Shown here one piece after another: positions 10,871-22,653 of a stretch of 64,000 nucleotides of DNA. Source of the stretch: Terfezia claveryi (taxonomy: Eukaryota > Ascomycota > Pezizomycetes > Pezizales > Pezizaceae). The DNA lies in assembly GCA_015179025.1 (NCBI GenBank), contig WHUX01000011.1:558001-622000 (forward strand), written 5' to 3'. The notes beneath the pieces are model-generated. The model had not been told where the DNA came from. It did no database searches and was given only the letters and a program-made list of their open reading frames with translations. Every line of letters starts with the position of its first letter. Positions within the stretch are counted from its first letter, which is position 1. The translations under genes were made by a program, and so were the position numbers.

Positions 10871-12731
10871 ATGGTTCAAATTCTCGAGCTTACCCTGGCT
10901 GCACTGTTACTGACTGGCCCAGCTTCCGCATTGTACACGAAGTCAGGGCCCGTACAGCTTCTAGACCAAAAGAGCTTCGAGAAAGAAATTCTTCACTCGG
11001 ATTCTGCTGCTGTAAGTATAATTGTCCACGATTGAGCACAATTGACCGTGGTAACTAACGTTGAGATGTGGATGTAGATTGTAGAGTATGAGACTGATCT
11101 ACCCCCAAAGCTCTCCTGAATTAAAAACTAACATATGTTAACATCAATATAGATTCTTCGCTCCATGGTGTAAGTGAGAGCAGTCCTATATGTTGCGTAC
11201 GTAGCTAATATCGATTTCTGTAAAGGTGGTCACTGCAAAGGCCTCGCTCCCCACTACGAGAAAGCTGCCAAAAATCTCAAGGGAATTGCAAAGGTCACCG
11301 CTGTAGATTGTGATGAAGAAAAAAACAAGCCACTCTGTGCCTCACAGGGAGTCCAAGGCTATCCTACGTTGAAGATCTTCAAGCCTTCGAGCAAGAAAGG
11401 AAAACCTATTGTTGAGGGTAAGTTCTATCGTCAATCTCGTAATCTTATTTATAGGAGCCTGTGATAGGCTAATGCGACATTGAAACAACAGACTACCAAG
11501 GGCCGCGAACAGCAAAAGGGATTGTTGATGCTGTTGTCCACAGAATCCCAAACCATGTCACCCGTCTTACATCAGGCAAGGTCAACGATTGGTTAACCAA
11601 GAATAATGAGACTACCAAAGGTGTACTGTTCACCTCCAAGGGCACTACCTCGCCTTTATACAAAGCTCTCGCAATTGAATTCTTGGGCAGGGCTGAATTT
11701 GCCCAGATCCGAGATAAGGAAGAGGATGCCGTGAAGCTATTCGGGTGGAGAAGTTCCCTACATTCATTGTTCTTCCCGGCGGTGACGCCCCTGGAAGAGT
11801 GTATGACGGTATGTATCAAAGTGGATATTCTCTCCCAAAGGTATACTGAACTAAGTTTTGAACAGGTGCCATGAAGATCGATGTCCTTACGAAATTTCTA
11901 GGTAGCATTGCTCCAGCAAAGAAGGAGGCCCCGAAAGAATCTAAAAAGGAATCAAAGAGAACGGAGAAGGAGGACAAGAGAGAGACGAAGGAGGAGAAGC
12001 AGAGGCTCAAGAGGGAGACGAGGGAGGAGAAGGAGAGGTTCAAGAGAGAGACGAGGGACGGGAAGGAGACGATCAAGAGGGAGATGAGGAAAGAGAAGGA
12101 GAAAGAGCAGACCACCGAGGACGCTCCACCTTCACCAGCTCTCGAGGAGATTCTCAAAGGTCAGCTCTCAATATTCATTTTATCATAATGTCTCCATTTA
12201 ACATATATTTCAGTGGCACTCGTTATTCCAGAGCTCGCCGACGGAGCTACCCTAGCCTCAACCTGTTTCTCCCCCAAGTCTAAAACTTGTGTTCTCGCCT
12301 TTGTCCCACCTTCTACTGTCGACCCCTCCGAGGATCCGGCCCTCAGTGGCCTCAACACCGCCAACGAAAAAGTCTCCGCAACCACCAAGTCATTTACATT
12401 CTTTAAGATCTCTTCTAGCTCTACCCACGGAAAAGCTTTGGCTGAGGCACTTGAACTTACTATTGGCAGCGAGAAGCCTACTGTGATCGCTGTTAACGGC
12501 CACAGGAGGTGGTATAGAGTTTTCTCTGGCAACAATGATGCAGAGGGTCTGCTTGCATGGTTGGATGCAATCACAATGGGAGAGGTGAAGAAGCAGAAGT
12601 TGCCAAAGGGGTTGTTCCAGGAGAAGGAGAAGGTTGAGGTGCCGCCGCCCGTTGAGTCACCTGCCGAGGAGGTTCCACCACTACCAATGGAGGAGGCTAA
12701 ACATACGATGGTTGAGCATGAGGAGTTGTAA
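10871..12731 (+). CDS. ER protein disulfide isomerase-like protein (Mpd1-type thioredoxin domain), with apparent frameshift
   Basis: The protein should oxidise or isomerise disulfides of secretory proteins in the ER lumen. The start at 10871 opens a signal peptide (ILELTLAALLLTGPASA). Splicing assembles IVEFFAPW across one intron and CGHCKGLAPH across another, giving the CGHC redox site near residue 65. Further signals are the cis-Pro segment GVQGYPTLKIF, a degenerate second domain, and a highly charged coil (about 11.87-12.12 kb) built of roughly 11-residue units such as KRETREEKERF. A C-terminal domain ends in EHEEL, an HDEL-like retrieval signal. At 11741-11750 the frame shifts: LFG must continue into VEKFPTFIVLPGGDAPG, which needs one more G in the GGG run. 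Neighbouring TVP23 is convergent. Confidence 0.85.
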
Positions 12732-12990
12732 GCCAGCTTACCTCATATATAAACTCATAATTTGGTTCGTTTTTAAGTGTTACCATGTATCACATAACTT
12801 GAATTTAAAGCGCAATGTTTTGCTTAAAATTTCCTCAAATGCACGTGATTCTATATATAAAGTAACCATTATTCAAGTGGGCAATATTATACTAATCCAG
12901 CTGCTTAATTACTTAGAAAAAGAGAATAGAATATTTGCCCTTTTTTTGTGTCAGTTCCAGCCTTCTCAGTGATCACCCTGATCTCTGCTT

Positions 12991-13893
12991 CTACGACCGG
13001 AAGAACATCCTCGACAAGAACCCTCCCGCAATATTATTCCCGAATCCAGTATTCAGCGCACTCCCCGCAAGACTCGACGCATTCCCAAACTTATCTGCTC
13101 TCGAAAACGCAACCCCATTCGTAATGCCCAATATCATAGCCACTATCACCAAGCTTAGCCTAACCCCCCAACCAAAGCTCATTAGCAACCCCAGCCCCAC
13201 CGTTGTAGAACATGAGTCCTTACCAGATAAACTCCAATCTAACAATAGCCACCAGCGCCAGCCCCACCCACAGTACAGGCTGCACGTAAAGACTCAACCA
13301 AAAGAACCTAGAATCCGTAGCGTTGATTTGCCGAGATTCATCGGCGGATTCAAAGACCCAGGTGCTCTCCCCGGAACTGGGGTCGGTTTCGTTCCACCAT
13401 CGTAGACCGACGAGGCGTCGCCCAGCGATGTTCTTGACGTAGTAGAAGTCGGCGGAGAGGAGGAGAATAGTGATGATGAAGATTAGGACGCTGGGTGGTG
13501 GGTTAGGGCTTTCTGGGAAAATGGAACTGTGGGTGAGCGGAAAAGAGCCTTACAAGTTACTATTTGATTCACCCGGTGGAGATCCCTCAGGTTGGTTGGT
13601 TTGTTAGCGGCCAACGTCTTTAATACATCATGGAACTCCATATTTCTTTCTTTGAGACTTGCTAGAAGTCCCGCACCCCGCGAATGACGGCCTGGCCTCA
13701 CCTTGTGAATAGAAGCCCAAACAGGTACGTCAATAGTGCCGCAAGCCGAAACCCAAGGAAGGTGCACAGCGTGAGCGGATGCGCAGACAGGCGCCAGTTG
13801 AGTGATCCATCTGCTGGCTGGAAGGTCTTCTGATTAGTTTACAGGCCTTAAGAATATGAAGGGGCATGGAGTGAGGATGCGAACCCTCTCCAT
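12991..13893 (-). CDS. tvp23: Golgi membrane protein TVP23
   Basis: TVP23 is a small polytopic protein of late Golgi vesicles that interacts with YIP1-family proteins. Exons read from the minus strand give [32 protein letters not shown], the hallmark [60 protein letters not shown] and, after the last intron, [19 protein letters not shown], ending MFFRS at 12991. Four hydrophobic segments are visible, as expected. The intron after GLLFT is about 210 nt, longer than most here. The first exon is uncertain: an ATG at 13893 is a candidate, but the splice to the GSLNWRLS exon was not proven. The gene is convergent with the PDI-like gene. Confidence 0.85.
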
Positions 13894-14830
13894 TGCGCGC
13901 AAAATTTTGTTTGGGTCCTGACGTTGAAAATGGCGGCTGAAAGAACACGGACGTTATAATTACGGGGTTAAGTCTAAGTACGGTTGTATTGTACTCCGTA
14001 CCTGAAGCTTCGTAATTAGGACTATCTCTAGATACGTACGACTTGGCGCTATGAAATACGGAACAACAATACTCCTTAGCACTGCGAGGTATTATTCATT
14101 GCAGACAAAAAATACCCATCAGATCAAACGAATGACGGAAGAAATGAGATGTGTACTTTGAACCGACATAATGCTGCAATATGAACACAAGTTTATCGTG
14201 GCTACCGTTACAGTTGAGATCTCCAGCAGCCAGAACCCTTCTCCTGCTCACCAAGCGCCCACAAGCCCAGAACAAAGTCAAGAGTCTACCAGTACAGCTA
14301 ACAGGATTTTCGGAAGAACAGAGTGGCCACAAGAGGAAATGAACTAAAGCAATGAATAGGAATCACAGTGAAAAGAAAAGAAAAGAAAAGGAAACCCGGT
14401 CTACCTCAATTCTAAGAAGTTCTTATGAAGCAATACCCAACCTTTGAGTGCAGTGCAAGGAAAACATCACATGATCCACTGTGGATGGTGAACATAAACA
14501 AGCCTGACCGGTAAACAGAAGTTACCCAAAACCCCATAATGATGCCACATTATCTATGTTATGCCTTCTCTCTCGAAAAGGTTGTGCTGTTGTCTGACTG
14601 TGACTTATATTCTGGATATTCGTTTCATTCGCGGAGCGGATTGGAGGTATAAGTAAGGATTGCTGTTTCATCAAATTCAATCCGCTTAGAATTAGATTCC
14701 CAGGTGGCCTTAGAGAAGTGGGTTGGATTTGTACTCCGGTAGGATAACTCCGTTAACTTCGCTCTTTTTGGCCTCAATGCTAATTAGAGTCAAGTCAGTG
14801 AGATAAACAAGAGCAAGTACTGAGAATATC
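13894..14830. other. Intergenic region between TVP23 and thioredoxin reductase
   Basis: Holds the TVP23 upstream region and the 3' flank of the reductase. A four-unit AAAAG repeat lies at 14371-14390. No gene or RNA was recognised. Confidence 0.6.
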
Positions 14831-16104
14831 TCACATTGGCTCTGGACCTGTTTCTTCCTCCTCTGCCAGAAGGCGCTCACACTCAAGTGCAGCAATACAA
14901 CCAGATCCTATAATTGCAGTTAGTTTATCACACTCCTTAGTCGTACAATTTTGGAACGCACCAGCACTGGTGATAGCCTGTCTGTATCTTTTGTCCTGTA
15001 CATCTCCAGCAGCAAATACGCCTTTCACACTGGTATAAGAGGTACCAGGCTTGGTGAGGATATATCCATCCTCGTCAACATTAATTTGACCCTTGAACAT
15101 GTTAGTAGCAGGCTCATGACCGACAGCATAGAATAATCCATTTGCTGGCAAGTCGGATATTTCTCCAGTCTTGACATTCTTGATGGATAGTGACTGCAAT
15201 AATCGACCATCACCCTTGGCCTCCACAGCCACGGTGTTATAAAGGATCTCAACCTTCGGGTGGGTGGATACCCGCCTAGCCATGATTGGTGACGCCCTGA
15301 GTTTGTCTTTTCGGACAAGAACAGTGACCTTGCTGCCGTATTTAGTTAAGAAGATAGCCTCCTCAGCTGCAGAATCTCCACCACCAATCACGGTAATCGG
15401 ATTGCCCCTGAAGATTGGTGCTGCGCCGTCACAAACTGCACACGCACTTATACCGGATTGCCAGTACTGGTCCTCTCCAGGAAGGTTTAGACGTCTTGCG
15501 GACGCTCCAGTCGCGATTATCAGGGTATCAGCGGTATTTGGTTCCTGGTCCTTAGCATCCTCTAACCAGTATTTGAACGGACGCTTGGAGAGGTCAACTT
15601 TTGATACTGTCTCCGTGATGATCTCAGTTCCAAACCGTTCACTCTGGGCACGCATAGCATCCTATATCACGGCTTAGCCCCCAATTGATAAACTGGCTTC
15701 TAAGTCCTGAGTTCACCCACCATAAGCTCTGACCCTCCGATTCCCTTCGGGAACCCTGGGTAATTCTCTACATCCGTCGTAGTTGTCAATTGTCCTCCGG
15801 GTGCCACTCCATTTGCCATCATGCCCTCATATAAAACAGCTAATAGAAAGTCTTAGTGATGAGCGTACACAACGCATCCCCTGGGAGTCCAACTTACGCT
15901 TTAGCTCGGCTCGGGCAAGATAGACAGCTGCTGTATGGGCAGCAGGCCCAGACCTTCAAATCCAAGTCAGTCACATTGTGGCGTTTACATTAAAGGTTCA
16001 TAAGTGCATACCCAATGACTGTTCCAAGTGGTTAGCATATCTGAGGAGTCAGAGCGAAGAGTCCAAGGCGGGTGGGAATACATACTGACAACTTTGCTAT
16101 GCAT
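14831..16104 (-). CDS. trr1: Thioredoxin reductase (NADPH)
   Basis: This FAD enzyme transfers electrons from NADPH to thioredoxin in the cytosol. The start at 16104 (MHSKVV) is the usual start of the fungal cytosolic enzyme. Two very short coding pieces are then spliced to give [21 protein letters not shown], the FAD site. [20 protein letters not shown] follows, then the redox motif CAVCDG, the NADPH site [12 protein letters not shown], and [19 protein letters not shown] near the end. A final intron (about 14909-14962) separates ITSAG from [19 protein letters not shown]. Length and motif order match low-molecular-weight reductases of fungi and bacteria. No extended mitochondrial presequence was seen. 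Confidence 0.95.
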
Positions 16105-18225
16105 ATTTCTTCCTTGTAATGCGGAAAACCTCGATATTGGTGTCTTGCGGGGTTGAACGTCAACCAGGGCGAGTGCACTGAAGCCTAGCAGAGGCCGCAG
16201 GAGTTGGTGACGAGAACGAAAAGCTGTAAAGAATGGAATATTGAAAGTTGGTTTGCTCTCAACGGCTCAACCGAGCAGATATTTATTACGTAGAGCTGCC
16301 GTAGGCTTTTATCTAGCTGTTGCCCACTTACCCGGGGAGATGGGCAAGATTTATAAAATGGGTACACACGAGGGGGGTTTAAGGACTGCAGGGTTCAGGG
16401 CCAGGACAAGGTTCTCGACCGTGTCTCTTTTCAGACGTGTGTTTTGACGGCTCCAGAGATTTGAAGAAAAGACAATGTGGGACTCCAAGGCGGCAGGCTG
16501 GGCGGCGGGAGGAGAATTGAAGCAGACTCCTTTTTCCTTTAGTTTCTTGAGGTGAGTTCGCCCAAGAGAAAAGGACGCTGAGTCTAAGTAGATGGGGCAC
16601 TAACAAGGTATTCGAACTTATCCACGGCTGTGAGCCCTTGTAAGTACCCCCCACACTCCTCTTTCGCTCTTCCCACGGGTGCTGCGGGGACGAGAAAACG
16701 AATACGAAGGGAGATTGGCTACGATGGCAGCATGGAGATGCCTCTGCGCGGACGACGATGACGAAGACGCCAGATGAAAGGTACATCTCCAAAACTTCTG
16801 TACCTGTCCATGTCGTCAAGAAATACCGCTTGAGCTTACTCGTTTGTGGCTACTGCATATTCTGCTCTCCCACAGCCTGGTTGCATCACCAGACTCTATG
16901 CTCTGTGACAATTTTTTACTCAGCAGCAGCTGGTAAGCTTGTCTCCAAGGTGGCTCATATAGTTATGGCAGGCTGACTTCGAAGCAAAAAAAAAAAAAAG
17001 GAGCAGGGTCCCATAATTCCGGTCGCCCCGCCATTCTAGCGGAGATCGATTACTCCAATACGGCCTCAAAGTTTCCAATTGATGTCAATGTCGGAATTAA
17101 CAGAAGAGCTCGTATCTGCCACCCTCAATTCGTAAGCACCAATGGCGGGGGCGGGGTAGGTATTAACTAAGCTGTTATGTCGTTCCTACATACTGTATAC
17201 AGACAAGTAGTACAAGAACTCGGCTGATTCGTACTCATTAACGTTAACGTCTTCGACGCATAGCTCCACAGCCGTCATTTGCTCCTTTACGGAACTCCGT
17301 ATGTCAACACCTCTCGTGGATACACGGTTGAGCTCCATATGCACGCAACTTCCTCATCATCAAAGGAGACCTGTGGTAGGCACGTGTGGTAGGCAAGATT
17401 TTTCCGTCCCTATGTAGGTACTGGTTGCTTACCGAGCGGTCCAGAGCGTCGCTGCTTACAGTCCGACTGCCGTGCTGGTCTGAGCTGACGTCGGTAACTA
17501 TATACCCCTTCCCCTACAGGAGTACATGCCTCAGAGACAAGGATTACAGGTACGAGTCTTACAGGTATAGGCGCATTTCAGGAGTTCTACCAACCCTCTT
17601 GTCATGCTGCAGCGATAAGAGTGCACAGCAGATGCAGGTCAAACAGCTTCCATCCCGCCTCCCGATTGGCTCTGCAGGATTCTTCCCCTCCACGCTACCC
17701 GAACCTGTCCGTCGCTGTGCTCGAGATTGATTTCCCCGATCAGCATCTGCGCGTTCGCACATGGGCTAGCCGAATGTTTACTCATCGCGCAAGGCATGCA
17801 ACATGCACTCCACCCCTCCTAGGGTTGCACGGAGGCCTAGACTCCTGCCCTATGGGCTAAAGGTAAAGGTAGTCTGGCCGGTGCCCGCCAGACTAAGGTA
17901 CGGTAAAGGTAAAGGTGTGCCGCACCAAGTAGGTGGCTGAATATAAGCTCTCTTGAGGGGCTTGTGCCAACCAGACTAGCTCTCTTTCCGTTCCAGGCAA
18001 CCACATTTGGCGGGGGCTTGCGCCTGGGCACGAGACTAAATTAATTAGACTACCAGGCCACGGCTCCAGCCGGTTTTCAACTGAGGAAGGTCTAATATGT
18101 TGGTTTCAGGTTTGGTAATATAAGTTAACGGTTCTCGTCTAGATATACAAAACTGTACAAGTTCGTCATAAACACAACTGTGACCCTCACGGCACAAGAA
18201 GACAACGTAAACCATCATCGCACAT
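16105..18225. other. Intergenic region between trr1 and the kexin gene
   Basis: About 2.1 kb without a recognisable gene. It contains the trr1 promoter, a poly-A run near 16987, repeated AAAGGT units around 17860-17915 and a compact MITE-like sequence at 17870-17978. Confidence 0.6.
17870..17978. mobile_element. Compact TAGTCTGG-family MITE with palindromic left end
   Basis: Positions 17870-17895 form a hairpin: TAGTCTGGC, an 8-base loop, then GCCAGACTA. A consensus right terminus (GTGCCAACCAGACTA) ends at 17978. AAAGGT repeats flank the hairpin on both sides. The 109-bp unit looks like a collapsed copy of the family described at 8673 and 46542. Confidence 0.45.
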
Positions 18226-21104
18226 TTACTCTCTGTTCCTTCCTAATAACGCCTCCCTATCACCTCCCAACACTCTCTTCCCCTCATCAATACCCCTTGC
18301 TTCTTCCTCCTGTTCCAACTCGTAATCTCTAGCATCCCTATACTCCTTCTCCTCATCATCACTATAGCTCTCCTCCTCGTCATCACTCGCCCCGAAAGCA
18401 TCATACAATTCTCTCGCCTTCCTCCTTCCGCCAGCTCCACCTGCTCTACGGCTAGAGCTTCCAGCCATGACCCCACCTACATCATCCTCATCTTCCAATA
18501 CCGCAAACTCGTAATCAGAGCTCTTGGCTCGGCGCTTACGCTTCTGCACACACAGGTATAAAGCGACGCCTACGATGAAGCATACGATCATGACCAGGGC
18601 ACCATAGATCCAAGCCTGTGTCTTTCCAGAAACTCCAAAGGTAGGGAAGAATGAGGGGATGAAACCTGGTCGGTCATCCATATCAGCAATGGCATCGGAC
18701 GTGCCCGATGCGGCAGGAGATTCAGTAGTAGATGGGGAGGTGGTAGCGACTGTAGTGGTGGTAATGAGGGTCGTCTTGCTGTTGACTGGTCTATTGGGGG
18801 CGTCCGTGTGGGTGGGTAGGGGGGCCTCGGTGGTGGGTTGTTTACTCAGGGTCGTAGTTTTAACCTGTGCGGATGATGTGAATGGGTTTTCGTGTATCGG
18901 GTGTGTCTGGTTCATGGCGTCCCCAGGGAGTGGGTGGAGGGTGGCCTTCTCAGTATCGATGACCTCGCCCCAGAGGGTAATCTTCCAGTCGATCAAAGAG
19001 CCAGTGTTCTGGTTAGTGACCCTGTCCCAGACAACAATTGACCAGTCTCCAACACCATCCTCGCCCCTAATTTATGTCAGCCAAAACCCCCTGCGCTATG
19101 CATAGAACGTATCATACCAGTGTTTCACGGACATGAATGTCCAGTTATCATATCCATTAGGACTGCTATCATCCCTTCTGGATGTTGCAATGTGTGAAAC
19201 GATGCCCTTAGGACTGATCAAGTCAACGGATACATCCCCACGTCGATCATGCCGTAAATTCATAGTGACAGTGATATGTTCGACCCTTGCCAAATTTGCC
19301 ATCTTTAGATCATCTGCATTGATATTGATATGACTCTTGATGCCAACGTTTCCTTCTGGGATATCGTGTTTAACAACCAAAAGTGGTGAGTGGAACCAAG
19401 CTTGTGGCTTCACAAGTTTCCATGTTTTGGCAGCCTCCACGATGGCCCATGCGTCAAGTTTTCCATAACCATATCTGTGATTGAACTTCTTGCCAATTGC
19501 TGTAAATTCCCAATCAGGGTCGTCCGCCTGCACAACAACTGCTGTTTCGACACATAAGTACTGAAGATCGCGCCATGTCAGGTCAGGGCGAACAGAGAGC
19601 ACAAGGGCAAAAATCCCAGCCGCCAGCGGGGCAGCTGCAGAAGTTCCTCCATGTTGACCATAGCAAGCATTTTCCCCCACATCGGTTGTGTGCTGTGGTG
19701 TTGTCAGAATGCAAATCAAAGAGCGGTTTGAGATAGCTCGGACTTACAATAGCATCGTTACTACCGCTACTATACGTGACAACCATATTCGCAGAGCATG
19801 ACTCCGAATAGTAAGGATGTAAACCTTTCCTATCCACAGCGCCAACAGTTATACTATAAATGCTGTTCGTGTACCCGTCAAAGTTGCAATTATCATCATA
19901 GCCTGCTCCATTTCCGGACGCAAAAACGAACACGGACCCCAGCCCACGACGACCATTCTGGATACCATTCACCATGGCTCTCTTAATAAGCATGCCAGGA
20001 GCGTCCATGGCTCTGCCATCATCAGGGGGGCCCCAGCTACAAGAGTAAATGTGGTTCTCATCGTATGCATAATTCAATGCTATGGCTTCGTCCGCATCTG
20101 TGATTTGTTTCGATAATATTCGTATTCCTGGGTATTTATGTTAGAGCCATAAGTCTTACACAGTAGGTTATAGCATACCTGAGATTTTCGAGTCCCAAGC
20201 CACACCAACTCCACAGACATCGTTCTTCACTGCAGCAACTTCACCTGCACACCGAGTCCCGTGCCTGTCATCTGACAATCGTGGCTTTGGCTCAGGAACA
20301 TTGTCGTTAAAGTCGTAGGAACCTTCTGCAAACTGGTTATCAATCAGTACGGCTTCAATACCAGCAAGCGAATACTTGTACTCACATAGTTGTCTTTTAG
20401 ATCGTTACTGTACATGTCAAGTCCATCGTCAACGATAGAAACCGTGACATTTTGACCGGTGATGCCTAGGTATACTTGAGTTCGAGCACCTCTAGTAAAT
20501 GTAGTTAATTCAACAGACCTTGTAGCCATACACCAGTAACATTAACATCGTGTCCCCTTTGCACAGGATTGAACTACGGCAACGTCAGTATCTAAAAAGA
20601 CCTAGCTATAGGTAGTCATACCAAATGCCACTGCTCATAGAAAATGGGATCTTTGATATTCAGACTATCCATAAGGTACTCAAGAGTCTCTAAATCTTCC
20701 TCCGCTGGCTGCTGGCGAGATGGCAGTGGTACACCGCGCTTTTCCAGCTTCTTCAACCGTTGCTTCTCAGCAAATAAGATCGATCCATACAGTTCGTTGA
20801 GATAATTGTCTCTTTTTCTTGATTTGCGATACTCCTCAATCCGATCTTTTATAACATCCCGCCCTCCAATCGAAGCCGAAAACAAATGATGGTTGGCCAA
20901 TTCCCCAATCGGTCCTTCATGATCTAAACCAAAATGACGGGCAACAATATCTGGGTATGCCTCCCCCGAAAGCTCTAGTGCATAGTAATCTCGGGCTTGG
21001 TAGTCTCGGGGTCGGAGCTGTCTTGCAGAGAGAGGTAGCTCAGCGGATACTATGCCCTGGAGTTGTAACAAGGCCAACCATATTGAAGCTACAGACAAGC
21101 GCAT
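18226..21104 (-). CDS. kex2: Kexin-type proprotein convertase
   Basis: Kexin cleaves secretory precursors after Lys-Arg in the trans-Golgi. The start at 21104 opens a signal peptide (MRLSVASIWLALLQLQ) and a propeptide with a likely autocleavage site EKR at residues 121-123. The subtilisin triad is visible on successive exons: Asp in VTVSIVDDGLDM, His in DDRHGTRCAGEVAA, and Ser in HGGTSAAAPLAAGI. The segment HIYSCSWGPPDDGRAMDAPG precedes the oxyanion-hole Asn in FASGNGAGYDDNC. A P domain follows (RGDVSVDLISPKGI), then a Ser/Thr-rich stalk, one membrane helix (ALVMIVCFIVGVALYL) and an acidic tail. The tail includes YEFAVLEDEDD, resembling the Tyr-based Golgi retrieval signal of yeast Kex2. Multiple introns interrupt the catalytic domain. 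Confidence 0.93.
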
Positions 21105-22653
21105 TGTGATATTGCCTCCAATGGTCGCTGTGCAAGGGGGGTGAGGACAGGTAAGGTGGATCAGGGCGCTTATGTCGTTTGGGAGCCTCACGGTCGTGAC
21201 ATTCAGCAGGTACGGGGCAGGCCTTGACAAAAGGAGATCCTAGATGTTGTGGATATTGTATTGATCTTCCGTGGAATGAACCTTTTTGGTGCTCTCGTGC
21301 CACTTCTTTGTATCTATCTAACAATGAAAATCCAAACGTACTCGAGGAAACTGATGGTATAACGTACAGAGCCGAAAGGATCAGAGGGAGACGGCCAAAA
21401 GAAGCCCAACTGTAGTGATTCTGTTTCGACCAAATTATAAGTACGTAGCCTGGTTAGGTATACGTACGTGAATACGCAGTCTCGTGAGGAGCAAAAAGGT
21501 GCAATGAAATGGATACTGAAACTAGCAATAAAGCGAGATGCCTGAGAGAGGTCGCAAGAGCATCACTGAAGTATTCTCTGGTATGCTCAACGAGCTCTGC
21601 AAGTCCCTCGTGTACGGGTAATGCGTTCGAGGCCCTGTAAGTATCAGTTACAACACGATAATTTCAATTGCCTACAGCCTCATGCAGTCATGACGCCAAG
21701 GCGGATGGTGGAGGACCTGCACTCACCGAGACCAGCAGGAACCTCCACCAAGGGAATCCCCCAGTTTATGCGTACGGTATGTATCAACTAAGTTAACCCA
21801 CATCCGTTGGACGTTGGAATAATATCTTACAAGTATGATTACGAACAGGAGCAGGGGTCTCAATGCACAAATGGGCTTCCAAGGTAATGAATAGGCGTGT
21901 TTGCGCGTGCTGGAAACCGAATCCCAGTACTCCAAGAAAGGGCAATGGTCCTCCACGAATCATCCTACTGGCGGCAACTTTTGCAATTGTGTTAGAGAGG
22001 AAAGGGCACCCTCCAGAACAATCCGAAAAATAAGGGTGAGATCGAGAACCGGTCGATCAACTGGTACCTACTGCAGAGAACATCCCGGCTCCCCTTGTCG
22101 TGCAGCCATACCTGCGAAATCTCGTCCATGTTGAGTGATGCATGGTGGTTTCAGGGCCTACAGCGTCATTCATTCTCCTTCGTCACTCGCAATCACGGAG
22201 CATAGTTAAACCCACACTCCTCCATATACCGCCAGCAGCGCCGGAAGCCCATCGCATCTACAGTGCTGTATTGGTCATTGGTTTTGTATTTTTGTTTTTG
22301 TCGGCAGCTCGGAGGTTAGAAGACCATGCACCGCGCTGAGCACCTCAGGTCAGTGGCATTTGAACACCGTGAGCCGAGAAACTGACGGGTGACCTACAGA
22401 CCGTCCCATAAAAGCAGTGCCTGGCCCCATATATCTTGTAAGCCGGCAAGCTCATTGTAAATCTCATTCACGATAGCCTACGGTACCTGCCCCCACCGAC
22501 CGCGCGCAAACCGGCGCCCTCGTTCGTGGAAGCCGCGAATATATGCCACTCGCTCTAAGTCGCACCTCGCACCCGTGACCTCGCACCACCGTCCGTCCAG
22601 TCCTCTGCTATTGCGCGCGGAAAGACATCTGAAAAGAAAGACGAACAGCTTAG
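21105..22653. other. Divergent promoter region between kexin and PhoD-like genes
   Basis: About 1.5 kb between two divergently transcribed genes. It must hold the kexin 5' region and possibly a first short exon of the phosphatase gene. No independent gene was recognised. Confidence 0.5.

Noticed and set aside
12935..13405. 156-codon open frame on the plus strand
   Set aside because: Antisense to TVP23, whose exons on the minus strand carry clear family motifs.
16379..16819. 146-codon minus-strand open frame upstream of trr1
   Set aside because: No domain, no neighbouring exon that would extend it, and atypical composition. Not supported as a gene.
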